Shown here: positions 1 to 6,198 of the stretch, in pieces
How positions within the stretch are numbered: the stretch's first letter is position 1
How the letters are laid out: each line of letters begins with the position of its first letter
Origin: Dehalococcoidales bacterium
GTDB lineage: Bacteria > Chloroflexota > Dehalococcoidia > Dehalococcoidales > UBA5760
DNA: 6,538 nucleotides
NCBI GenBank assembly: GCA_028710655.1
Contig: JAQTTS010000117.1
Coordinates: 1 to 6,538, forward strand
Reading direction: 5' to 3'
Notes under the pieces: generated by a model
What the model was told of the DNA's origin: nothing
What the model saw: the letters and a program-made list of their open reading frames with translations, nothing else
The model's database searches: none
Position numbers and translations under genes: made by a program

Positions 1-3000
1 TGTTTCTTTTTCTGCTTCGATGGGCGCTTCAGCTTTAAGCTCGGCGACTGGTGCTGAGACCACCCCGGTTTCCTCGGGGAGGGCTAACTTTTCCTCTTCT
101 TCGCTGATTACCTTGACAGCAAGCCCGAGGCTGCGCAGTTCCATAATCAGGACCTTGAAAGATTCCGGTACACCGGATTGGATAAAGTCTTCATTCTTGA
201 CGATAGCCTCGTATGTTTTGGCTCGACCGCTGACATCGTCTGACTTGTTAGTTAGAATTTCCTGAAGGTTATGCGCGGCGCCGTAGGCTTCCAGTGCCCA
301 TACCTCCATTTCGCCGAACCGCTGTCCGCCAAATTGTGCCTTGCCACCCAGGGGTTGTTGGCTGATCAAGGAGTAGGGGCCGGTAGAACGGGCGTGGACC
401 TTATCTTCGACCAGGTGGTTCAGCTTTATCATATAGATGTTACCCACGGTGATCGGTTGGTCGAATGGTTCTCCGGTATGGCCATCACGAAGTGCAACCT
501 TAGCCTGTACAGGAACAGCGAGGTTCCGTTCGGCACTCACTCTTTCTACAGTCTGTACAAGCTCTTCCCGGTTAAGGTCGCGACTGGGTATCTTCAGATC
601 TTCGAGCCATAGGCGTAGGCAGATTTCCTTTGCCTCCCCGGGATAATCATCGCTGAATGCTTTCTCTCCGTCATAGCCTTGGCTGGTAACCCATTCCTTA
701 GCTTTTTCCATTTGCATAGTTGTGTTTGTGCTGCCGGTGGTATTATCTACCGCTCCGGCCGTTCGGGCCAGCCAGGCTCTGGATAGTTCATCCTCTATAT
801 CGGTATCATCGGCTCCGTCGAAGACCGGAGTGAGTACCTTGATGCCCAGTGTTTGGGCGGCCCAGCCGAGATGAGTTTCCAGAATCTGGCCTAAATTCAT
901 TCGTGACGGCACGCCGATCGGGTTGAGAATCATGTCTATCGGTGTCCCGTCGGGTAGGAAAGGCATATCCTCAGCGGGTGCTATGATTGAGACGACTCCC
1001 TTGTTGCCGTGCCTTCCGGCCAGCTTGTCTCCCACCGATAGCTTCCGTTTTTGCGCAACCCATATCTGTACCCACTGGTTGACCCCGGCGGGCAGGTCAT
1101 CCCCTTTGCTACTATCGAATTTCTTTACTTTGATTATCTTACCCCACCCGCCGTGAGGCATCCTTAGCGAGGTGTCTTTTACCTCTCTGGCTTTCTCGCC
1201 AAAAATGGCCCGTAGCAGCTTCTCTTCGGCGGACAGTTCGGTTTCACCCTTTGGCGTAATTTTACCGACCATTATGTCACCGGGACCGACGTCGGCGCCG
1301 ATTCGAATAATGCCTGTTTCATCGAGATTACGGAGGTTCTCTTCACCGACATTTGGGATATCCCGGGTGATTTCTTCAGGTCCCAGTTTAGTGGTCCTGG
1401 CTTCAATCTCATGCTTGGAGATGTGGATGGAGGTAAACTTATCCGCCTCAACCAGTCGGCTGCTGACAATCACGGCGTCCTCATAGTTATAGCCCTCCCA
1501 GCTCATGAAGGCGCACAGGACATTCTGCCCGAGAGCCAGCTCGCCGCTGTCAGTGCCTGAGCTATCAGTAATAAACTGTCCCATTTCTACCCGGTCGCCT
1601 TTGTCGACTACCGGGTGCTGGTTAATGCAGGTGCCCTGGTTGGTACGCACAAATTTCATAAGAGGGTATATATCCTGCTCACCGTCATCTTTAGTAACGA
1701 CTATCTGCGATCCGGTAGCCGAGGTTACCTCGCCGGGATTCTGGGTCAGGAAGACCTCCCCGCTGTATCTGGCGGCTTCGACTTCCATTCCGGTGGCTAC
1801 CAGGGGGGCCTCGGGAAGGAGCAGAGGTACTGCCTGCCTCTGCATGTTGGAGCCCATCAGGGCACGGTTAGCATCGTCATGTTCAAGGAACGGGATCAAT
1901 GCTGTGGCGACACTGAATACCTGTTTCGATGATACATCCGCGAACCCGATCTCTTCGGGTACGGTCACTATGTAGCGCTCGGCCAGTCTTGCCTCAACCT
2001 GGTTGTCTACGAACTGGCCGTTCGAGTCAAGTCTGGCGTTCGCCTGAGCAATAGCGTATTTGTCCTCCTCATCTGCAGTGAGATAAGCAATCTCGTTAGA
2101 TACAAATGGCACTACCTTTATCTTTCTGGTCGACAGTTTGGACAACTGGCGGGCGACAGCATCGGTAATTACGCTACCGGCCTCGACTACTGTGTTGTCC
2201 CGGTCGTCAACCACAGCTTCACGTATCGTCTTGCCCTTGAGGTGTTTGTCCTTATTGCTCATCTCGTTGATGACACGCCGGTACGGGGTTTCGATGAAGC
2301 CATGCTGGTTAATCCGGCTGTAGATAGACAAAGAGCCGATAAGACCGATATTCGGTCCCTCGGGGGTCTCAATGGGGCAGATTCTGCCGTAGTGTGAAAA
2401 GTGGACATCGCGAACCTCAAAGCCGGCACGCTCCCGGGATAGACCTCCCGGTCCCATGGCTGACAGGCGGCGCTTATGAGTTATTTCAGCCAGTGGATTG
2501 GTCTGATCCATAAATTGGGATAGTTGCGAACTGCCAAAGAACTCCCTGATGGTAGCTGCTATGGGACGGGCGTTGACCAGCGTACTGGGAGTTACCGCCT
2601 CAGAGGTTAGAATACTCATGCGTTCCTTAACTATCCGCTCCAGGCGTAGCATACCGATACGGAGCTGGTTTCGAATAAGTTCGCCGACGGTACATACCCT
2701 CCGGTTGCCCAGGTGGTCAATATCGCTGGCGACATCATCACCGTTGTTGATCATAATCATGCGCCTTACGATGTTGACGATATCTTCTTTGTCCAGGACT
2801 CGCAGTTCTTTAGTCTCGTCAAGTTCCAGCCGTTTATTGAGCTTATAGCGTCCGACCTCTCCCAGGTCGTAGCGCTGAGAGTCAAAGAAGAGGCTTTTTA
2901 TCAGTCTCTGCGCATTTTCGGTAGTAAGCGGGTCGCCGGGTCTCAGCCTTTTATAGATGTCAAGCAGAGCATCGGTGGTATTGTTGATTAAGCGGTCCCG

Positions 3001-3699
3001 CTCGATGGTTGACCGAATGTACTGGTGTTGCGGTGAGTTGTCCTCTTTGGCGAACAGCTCGAATAGTTCTTCATCGCTGCTGTAGCCGATAGCACGTAGC
3101 AGTGTCGTAATCGGAATTTTGCGTTTTCCGTCTATTTTGACTGAAATAACGTCTCGGTTGCTGGTATCAAACTCTAGCCATGCGCCGTGGGTGGGAATCA
3201 GCTTAGCGTGGCACAGACTACGGCTGCTTGAGGCATCGTCCTGGAGCGTAAAGGAGACGCCGGGAGAGCGGAGCAGCTGGCTTACCACCACCCGTTCCGC
3301 TCCGCTGGTAATGAAGGTGCCTTTTGCTGTCATTAAGGGAATGCTGCCGAAAAACAGCGATTCTTCCTTGATTTCGCCGGTGTTTTTAATAAGCAGCTTT
3401 GCCTTGACGTAAATGGGGATTGAGTAGGTTAGGTCGCGGTTGCGGCACTCCTGTTCAGAGTGTCGGGGAGGGCGTAATTCGTAGCTGACAAAGTCCAGCC
3501 GCAGCCTGTTGCCGGTAAAGTCCTCGATGGGGGATATCTCCTCCAGCAACTGCTTCAGCCCCTCTTCCTGGAGCCAGCGGAACGACCTTAATTGGACATC
3601 GATCAGATTGGGGACTTCCAGTATCTGTGGTAATCTGGCATAGGATTTTCTGGGTACAGGAGAGCTTTTCTTCCCGGTGTGTGTTGACGCAAAAACCAT
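1..3699 (-). CDS. rpoB: DNA-directed RNA polymerase subunit beta (C-terminal end cut by window edge)
   Basis: This is the beta subunit of the core RNA polymerase, which forms one side of the active-site cleft and the rifampicin pocket. The frame is open for 1233 codons from ATG 3699 to the left edge. An in-frame TAA just upstream of this ATG, and a Shine-Dalgarno at 3706-3716, fix the start. Visible landmarks are [15 protein letters not shown] in the N-terminal half and the rifampicin region starting [15 protein letters not shown] at residue 389. RPIETPEG-type sequence follows (here [14 protein letters not shown]), then YNYEDAVIV with E740 and D741 (E. coli E813/D814). [12 protein letters not shown] carries K892 and K900 (E. 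coli K1065/K1073). Residue numbers run 118 below E. coli at the rifampicin site, consistent with absence of the enterobacterial-type insertion in the lobe. An acidic tail from about residue 1199 extends past the usual end. rpoC probably follows outside the window. The identity is secure; the stop codon is not seen. Confidence 0.98.
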   Translation of the reverse strand, partial: MVFASTHTGKKSSPVPRKSYARLPQILEVPNLIDVQLRSFRWLQEEGLKQLLEEISPIEDFTGNRLRLDFVSYELRPPRHSEQECRNRDLTYSIPIYVKAKLLIKNTGEIKEESLFFGSIPLMTAKGTFITSGAERVVVSQLLRSPGVSFTLQDDASSSRSLCHAKLIPTHGAWLEFDTSNRDVISVKIDGKRKIPITTLLRAIGYSSDEELFELFAKEDNSPQHQYIRSTIERDRLINNTTDALLDIYKRLRPGDPLTTENAQRLIKSLFFDSQRYDLGEVGRYKLNKRLELDETKELRVLDKEDIVNIVRRMIMINNGDDVASDIDHLGNRRVCTVGELIRNQLRIGMLRLERIVKERMSILTSEAVTPSTLVNARPIAATIREFFGSSQLSQFMDQTNPLAEITHKRRLSAMGPGGLSRERAGFEVRDVHFSHYGRICPIETPEGPNIGLIGSLSIYSRINQHGFIETPYRRVINEMSNKDKHLKGKTIREAVVDDRDNTVVEAGSVITDAVARQLSKLSTRKIKVVPFVSNEIAYLTADEEDKYAIAQANARLDSNGQFVDNQVEARLAERYIVTVPEEIGFADVSSKQVFSVATALIPFLEHDDANRALMGSNMQRQAVPLLLPEAPLVATGMEVEAARYSGEVFLTQNPGEVTSATGSQIVVTKDDGEQDIYPLMKFVRTNQGTCINQHPVVDKGDRVEMGQFITDSSGTDSGELALGQNVLCAFMSWEGYNYEDAVIVSSRLVEADKFTSIHISKHEIEARTTKLGPEEITRDIPNVGEENLRNLDETGIIRIGADVGPGDIMVGKITPKGETELSAEEKLLRAIFGEKAREVKDTSLRMPHGGWGKIIKVKKFDSSKGDDLPAGVNQWVQIWVAQKRKLSVGDKLAGRHGNKGVVSIIAPAEDMPFLPDGTPIDMILNPIGVPSRMNLGQILETHLGWAAQTLGIKVLTPVFDGADDTDIEDELSRAWLARTAGAVDNTTGSTNTTMQMEKAKEWVTSQGYDGEKAFSDDYPGEAKEICLRLWLEDLKIPSRDLNREELVQTVERVSAERNLAVPVQAKVALRDGHTGEPFDQPITVGNIYMIKLNHLVEDKVHARSTGPYSLISQQPLGGKAQFGGQRFGEMEVWALEAYGAAHNLQEILTNKSDDVSGRAKTYEAIVKNEDFIQSGVPESFKVLIMELRSLGLAVKVISEEEEKLALPEETGVVSAPVAELKAEAPIEAEKET

Positions 3700-3705
3700 A
3701 TTCAG

Positions 3706-3716
3706 TCCTACTCCTT
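3706..3716 (-). promoter_or_regulatory. Shine-Dalgarno region of rpoB
   Basis: Read on the minus strand the bases are AAGGAGTAGGA. AAGGAG lies 11 bases from the ATG and a second, weaker AGGA lies 6 bases from it. Together with the in-frame TAA inside this segment they support 3699 as the start. Confidence 0.7.
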
Positions 3717-3720
3717 AAAC

Positions 3721-3770
3721 AGACACGATAGATTTTCTGTATTACTATCGTACTAAAACAAGACACGATA
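3721..3770 (-). repeat. triple ACGATA/TATCGT element in the rpoB leader
   Basis: On the plus strand the ten bases AGACACGATA occur at 3721-3730 and again at 3761-3770, exactly 40 bases apart. Between them, at 3745-3751, is the inverted core CTATCGT. In the rpoB transcript the central ACGATA can pair either with the upstream TATCGT (3765-3770, 6 bp) or with the downstream CTATCGT (3725-3731, 7 bp). Each hairpin would have a 13-base loop, and the two exclude each other. As DNA, the three half-sites sit about 19-21 bases apart, roughly two helical turns, as cooperative protein sites often do. The repeats are directly visible; any regulatory role is inferred. The stems are short and AT-rich, so RNA folding may be weak. 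Confidence 0.55.
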
Positions 3771-3834
3771 AGACCAAAGGCATACTGAGGAATGATATAA
3801 AGGGTAAGATTTCAGAGGCATAGTACAAATTCTA

Positions 3835-3863
3835 ATACTACTACTATTATTTTGGTATGTCAA
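3835..3863 (-). promoter_or_regulatory. candidate sigma70-type promoter for rpoB
   Basis: On the minus strand a perfect TTGACA (3858-3863) is followed after 17 bases by TAGTAT (3835-3840), which matches the -10 consensus at four of six positions. A better -10 match, TAGAAT at 3829-3834, lies 23 bases from the -35 and is too far to pair with it. Transcription would begin near 3828, giving a leader of about 130 nt before the rpoB ATG. That leader contains the repeated element at 3721-3770. Confidence 0.6.
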
Positions 3864-3908
3864 ATTTTCCGGTAAAATATCGCCGGTGTATTCAGCAGGT
3901 ACAGATGC

Positions 3909-3938
3909 TTGACATTCAGGATGGATGTAGTTTATATT
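3909..3938 (+). promoter_or_regulatory. candidate sigma70-type promoter for the fatty acid/phospholipid operon
   Basis: A perfect TTGACA at 3909-3914 is followed after 18 bases by TATATT at 3933-3938, five of six matches to the -10 consensus. TTATAT at 17 bases spacing is the overlapping alternative. Transcription would start near 3945 and give a leader of about 65 nt. A weak SD, AGGA at 4000-4003, lies 7 bases before ATG 4011. Confidence 0.65.
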
Positions 3939-4010
3939 TACAGAGACATTTTCTTATTGGCATTGTGCCTTTTCTGCACCGGCCTCTTTCCAAATTGACA
4001 GGATTTTTAG

Positions 4011-4427
4011 ATGGGAAACAAAGAAAATAACAGTTCACCGGCGAGCTTGAAGGATTTACCGATCGGTTATCAGTTCCCATCAGTGAGCTATCAACTGACG
4101 GAATCAGTTGTTGCCAAATACCTGAGCGCAGTTGGCGGGCAGCAGGATTTCTTGAAGTCAGGGATAGTTCCTCCCCTGGCTATAGCGGCTTGTGCTATAA
4201 CGGCGCTGTCGCAGTCTTTTGCAGTACCTCCGGGCTCGATACACGCTTCTCAGGAGCTTGAGTTTCTGAAAATAGTACCCGTGGGGTCTACCATAAGCTG
4301 CGGTGGAAGGATAGCCCATCGGTTAGAGCGTGGCAGGTTAAATCTAATGTCGATTGAAATAAGCGCTCTGAATCAAGATGAGGAAGAGGTTCTGACCGGG
4401 AAAGCTACTATAGCCATACCAAACTAA
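4011..4427 (+). CDS. MaoC/FAS1-type hot-dog dehydratase, non-catalytic N-domain-like subunit (HadA-like)
   Basis: This 138-residue protein resembles the N-terminal MaoC dehydratase domain (MaoC_dehydrat_N / FAS1-like region) seen in mycobacterial HadA and HadC and in the first half of double hot-dog enzymes. The match rests on residues 53-92: VPPLAIAACAI, the long hot-dog helix region, then HASQELEFLKIVPVG, which parallels the family's HAGQEFEF...PV.PGD strand. It lacks the GDxNPIH catalytic motif, so it is unlikely to dehydrate on its own. In the family such subunits pair with a catalytic partner and shape the acyl-binding tunnel. That partner is encoded 24 bases downstream. The ATG is supported by a weak AGGA seven bases away. 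The first 12 or so residues are polar, low in complexity and probably disordered. Family assignment is fairly sure; the precise substrate is inferred from the operon. Confidence 0.75.
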   Translation: MGNKENNSSPASLKDLPIGYQFPSVSYQLTESVVAKYLSAVGGQQDFLKSGIVPPLAIAACAITALSQSFAVPPGSIHASQELEFLKIVPVGSTISCGGRIAHRLERGRLNLMSIEISALNQDEEEVLTGKATIAIPN

Positions 4428-4433
4428 GAGGTT

Positions 4434-4443
4434 AGGGGAGGAG
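4434..4443 (+). promoter_or_regulatory. strong Shine-Dalgarno selecting a TTG start
   Basis: AGGGGAGGAG lies 8 bases before TTG 4452. No ATG or GTG start at good spacing precedes the conserved region, so this site decides the start of the second dehydratase gene. Confidence 0.7.
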
Positions 4444-4451
4444 TACCTGCT

Positions 4452-4877
4452 TTGTTCGAAAGACCAAGACCAGCAGACTTCCGTCAAGGTTCAAGTCTTT
4501 CTTCGGTGGTCAAGCATGTTACTCAGCGTGAGATTAATCTCTATGCTGAGGCCAGTGGTGATTTTAACCCCATTCATATTGATGAAGCCTTTGCGTCAGC
4601 GACCCCGCTCGGCGGTACCATCGCTCACGGTATGCTCATTCTGGCTTATGCGTCGGAGATGATGACCAGGGCGTTTGGGCGGAACTGGCTTGAGGGTGGC
4701 CGGCTTTCCGTTCGTTTCAAAGCAGCCGCTCGGCCTGAGGATACCATAACCACCAGCGGGAGGGTTGACTCCATCGAGGATAGAGAGGGTATCCCGCATG
4801 CTCATTGCAGTCTGGAATGCTGCAACCAGAAGGATGAGGTGATAATTACCGGTGAGGCGGTGGTCAAGCTTCAGTAG
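4452..4877 (+). CDS. MaoC-like (R)-3-hydroxyacyl dehydratase/hydratase, catalytic subunit (HadB-like)
   Basis: This 141-residue single hot-dog protein carries the MaoC/R-hydratase signature. ASGDFNPIHIDEAFA has the catalytic pair D37 and H42, and GGTIAHGML follows at about residues 54-62. The length and position of the Asp/His pair closely match mycobacterial HadB (D36/H41). Enzymes of this family interconvert (R)-3-hydroxyacyl and trans-2-enoyl thioesters. The ACP, PlsX and enoyl-reductase-like genes downstream suggest an ACP-bound substrate and the dehydration step of type II fatty acid synthesis. It likely forms a heterodimer with the upstream hot-dog protein. The start is TTG, chosen for the strong SD eight bases upstream. 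The alternative role is an (R)-enoyl-CoA hydratase linking beta-oxidation to other pathways; nothing in the window supports that. Confidence 0.85.
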   Translation: MFERPRPADFRQGSSLSSVVKHVTQREINLYAEASGDFNPIHIDEAFASATPLGGTIAHGMLILAYASEMMTRAFGRNWLEGGRLSVRFKAAARPEDTITTSGRVDSIEDREGIPHAHCSLECCNQKDEVIITGEAVVKLQ

Positions 4878-4894
4878 CATTGCCATGGGTGATG

Positions 4895-4902
4895 AGAAGG
4901 GG
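4895..4902 (+). promoter_or_regulatory. Shine-Dalgarno selecting the plsX start
   Basis: AGAAGGGG lies 7 bases before ATG 4910. The frame is open further upstream to a TTG at 4880, with an in-frame ATG at 4892, but those starts have no comparable SD and would add residues before the conserved VRIAVDAMGGD segment. Confidence 0.6.
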
Positions 4903-4909
4903 ACTCTTG

Positions 4910-5929
4910 ATGACTGATACCGGACGTAGAGTAAGGATAGCCGTTGATGCAATGGGCGGTGATTATGCCCCTGAGGAGATAGTGAAGGGTGCCGTGGCTG
5001 CTGCCCAGAGGGGTGATGTCGAACCGGTGCTGGTTGGCCCTCTCAACATTGTGGAAGCGGAGCTGGCTAAGTATAGCATTTCTGGTCTACCGATTAGCTG
5101 TGTTAATGCCGATAATTTCATCAAGGAAGAAGAGAACCCGGCCCTGTCGGTGCGCCGTAATCCCCGTTCCTCGATTGCGGTGGCGGCTAGATTAGTTAAA
5201 GATGGTGAGGCGGACGGCCTGCTCGGTGCTACCGCTACCGGTTCACTGATTGCCAGTGCTATGCAGCACCTCGGTATGATAGACGGGATAGCTCGACCGG
5301 TCATCGGCGGAGTCTTGAGCGGTCTTGCGCCGAGGACAGCGCTGTTTGACCTCGGTGTCAATATAGACTGTAAACCGCAGCACCTGCTTACCTTTGCCAT
5401 CATAGGTACTGTTTATGCTAGAATATTTCTGGATATTCATAACCCTACGGTAGCGCTGTTGAATGTCGGCAGGGAGGAGGGCAAGGGTAATACTGTGGTC
5501 AAGGAGGCCTATCCTCTCTTGAAAGAGAGCGGTTTGAATTTCATCGGCAATGTCGAGGGTAATGCCATTCTGACCGGAGGCGCCAATGTAATTGTCTGTG
5601 ATGCCTTTGTCGGCAATGCTCTTATGAAACTCTGCGAAAGCTCCGTCGGTGCTATGGGGGGTTATTTCAAAAGCAAGATGAAGAGCCATCCCTTTGTCGG
5701 GCTTCTGGTTAAAGGGAAAGTCAAGAAACTGCTGAAGTCACTGGTCTCATCCGACAGCGTCGGCGGCGGGCTCATCTGGGGCATTGACGGGGTAGTGGTT
5801 AAGATCCATGGTCACAGCCAGGCTGCGGAGGTAACCACCAAGCTGGGGATGGCCAGGCTGGCGGTGGAGAGGGGGGTGGTGGGCTGCTTGAAAACAGAGT
5901 TGAGCAAGATGCTGGAACATACCAATTAA
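4910..5929 (+). CDS. plsX: phosphate acyltransferase PlsX
   Basis: PlsX converts acyl-ACP and phosphate to acyl-phosphate and free ACP. Acyl-phosphate is the donor for PlsY in making lysophosphatidic acid, and PlsX is a peripheral membrane enzyme. From ATG 4910 the protein has 339 residues, a normal length. Family landmarks in order are VRIAVDAMGGDYAPEEIVKGA (starting at residue 8), VRRNPRSSIAVAA (81-93) and LFDLGVNIDCKPQHLL (145-160). ALLNVGREEGKGN (182-194) and FIGNVEGNAILTGGANVIV (211-229) follow, then DAFVGN (231-236) and GVVVKIHGHS (294-303). Several motifs deviate from well-known PlsX proteins. The SAGNTGA-type loop reads GATATGS at 106-112, and DGFTGN reads DAFVGN. The gene lies 32 bases after the dehydratase and 26 before acpP; plsX beside acpP is a common arrangement. 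Confidence 0.93.
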   Translation: MTDTGRRVRIAVDAMGGDYAPEEIVKGAVAAAQRGDVEPVLVGPLNIVEAELAKYSISGLPISCVNADNFIKEEENPALSVRRNPRSSIAVAARLVKDGEADGLLGATATGSLIASAMQHLGMIDGIARPVIGGVLSGLAPRTALFDLGVNIDCKPQHLLTFAIIGTVYARIFLDIHNPTVALLNVGREEGKGNTVVKEAYPLLKESGLNFIGNVEGNAILTGGANVIVCDAFVGNALMKLCESSVGAMGGYFKSKMKSHPFVGLLVKGKVKKLLKSLVSSDSVGGGLIWGIDGVVVKIHGHSQAAEVTTKLGMARLAVERGVVGCLKTELSKMLEHTN

Positions 5930-5938
5930 CATATTAAT

Positions 5939-5950
5939 AAGGAGAAGGAG
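5939..5950 (+). promoter_or_regulatory. doubled Shine-Dalgarno of acpP
   Basis: AAGGAGAAGGAG holds two tandem AAGGAG copies ending five bases before ATG 5956. It is the strongest ribosome site in the window, which fits the high expression usual for acyl carrier protein. Confidence 0.75.
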
Positions 5951-5955
5951 TTATT

Positions 5956-6198
5956 ATGTCTGCTGCAGAAGAAACCATCAAGGATATTATTGTCAAGATT
6001 GTGCATTGTGACCGAAAAATTCTCACAAGCGAGTCTACCTTCCAGGATATGAAGGCCGATTCTCTGGATATGGTGCAGGTGCTGGTTGCCCTGGAGGATG
6101 AGTTCGGCATCGAGATTCCTGATGAAGAGGCTCAGAAGTTCAAGAATTTCGGTGATTTTGTTACCTTCGTTGAGGCGCGTGTAGCCGAGAAGAAATAG
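5956..6198 (+). CDS. acpP: acyl carrier protein
   Basis: This is an 80-residue acidic protein of standard ACP length. It carries growing acyl chains on a 4'-phosphopantetheine arm during type II fatty acid synthesis and donates them to PlsX. The attachment motif is ADSLDMVQV, with the modified serine at residue 36. The following helix, LEDEFGIEIPDEEAQK, is typical of the recognition surface that contacts partner enzymes. Minor departures are MKADSL where most ACPs have LGADSL, and a cysteine at position 18. The start ATG has a doubled AAGGAG five bases upstream. The TAG stop at 6196-6198 abuts the ATG of the next gene with no spacer and in the same frame, so translation of the two is probably coupled. 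Confidence 0.95.
   Translation: MSAAEETIKDIIVKIVHCDRKILTSESTFQDMKADSLDMVQVLVALEDEFGIEIPDEEAQKFKNFGDFVTFVEARVAEKK

Larger units (their letters stand above)
3700..4010. other. divergent intergenic control region between rpoB and the lipid operon
   Basis: This 311-base stretch has no convincing gene and is visibly richer in A and T than the flanking genes. It holds back-to-back promoter candidates whose -35 boxes lie about 45 bases apart (3858-3863 on minus, 3909-3914 on plus), a triple repeated element in the rpoB leader (3721-3770), and both ribosome binding sites at its ends. Between the -35 boxes lies a short imperfect palindrome with CCGG at each end (about 3869-3886), too weak to call an operator. 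No terminator is expected or seen, because both units read outward. Confidence 0.8.

Noticed and set aside
20..3412. Many plus-strand reading frames of 60-156 residues across 20-3412
   Set aside because: All are antisense to the unmistakable rpoB coding sequence, are Ser/Arg/Leu-rich in the way of shadow frames, and lack domains or ribosome sites.
3455..3766. A 103-residue minus-strand frame overlapping the 5' end of rpoB
   Set aside because: Most of it lies inside rpoB in another frame, it has no SD, and the peptide resembles no family I know.
3753..3821. A 22-codon reading frame on the minus strand within the rpoB leader, beginning MPLKSYPLYH and ending in TAG
   Set aside because: It has no Shine-Dalgarno, its ATG would be only about 7 bases from the predicted transcript start, and its codons show no run suggesting an attenuation peptide.
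3869..3886. CCGG...CCGG imperfect palindrome between the two -35 boxes as a shared operator
   Set aside because: Only the outer four bases pair and the interior does not match, so it is not distinguishable from chance without comparison to relatives.
3959..3969. Small hairpin GGCA-TTG-TGCC followed by four T residues in the lipid operon leader
   Set aside because: A four-base-pair stem with a short T run is too weak for an intrinsic terminator or attenuator and is expected by chance.
3995..4000. A second TTGACA on the plus strand just before the first dehydratase gene
   Set aside because: No -10-like sequence lies 16-18 bases downstream, and a start there would fall inside the gene and remove its ribosome site.
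4880..4909. Upstream TTG (4880) and ATG (4892) as possible plsX starts
   Set aside because: Neither has a good SD, whereas ATG 4910 has AGAAGGGG seven bases upstream and gives the usual protein length.
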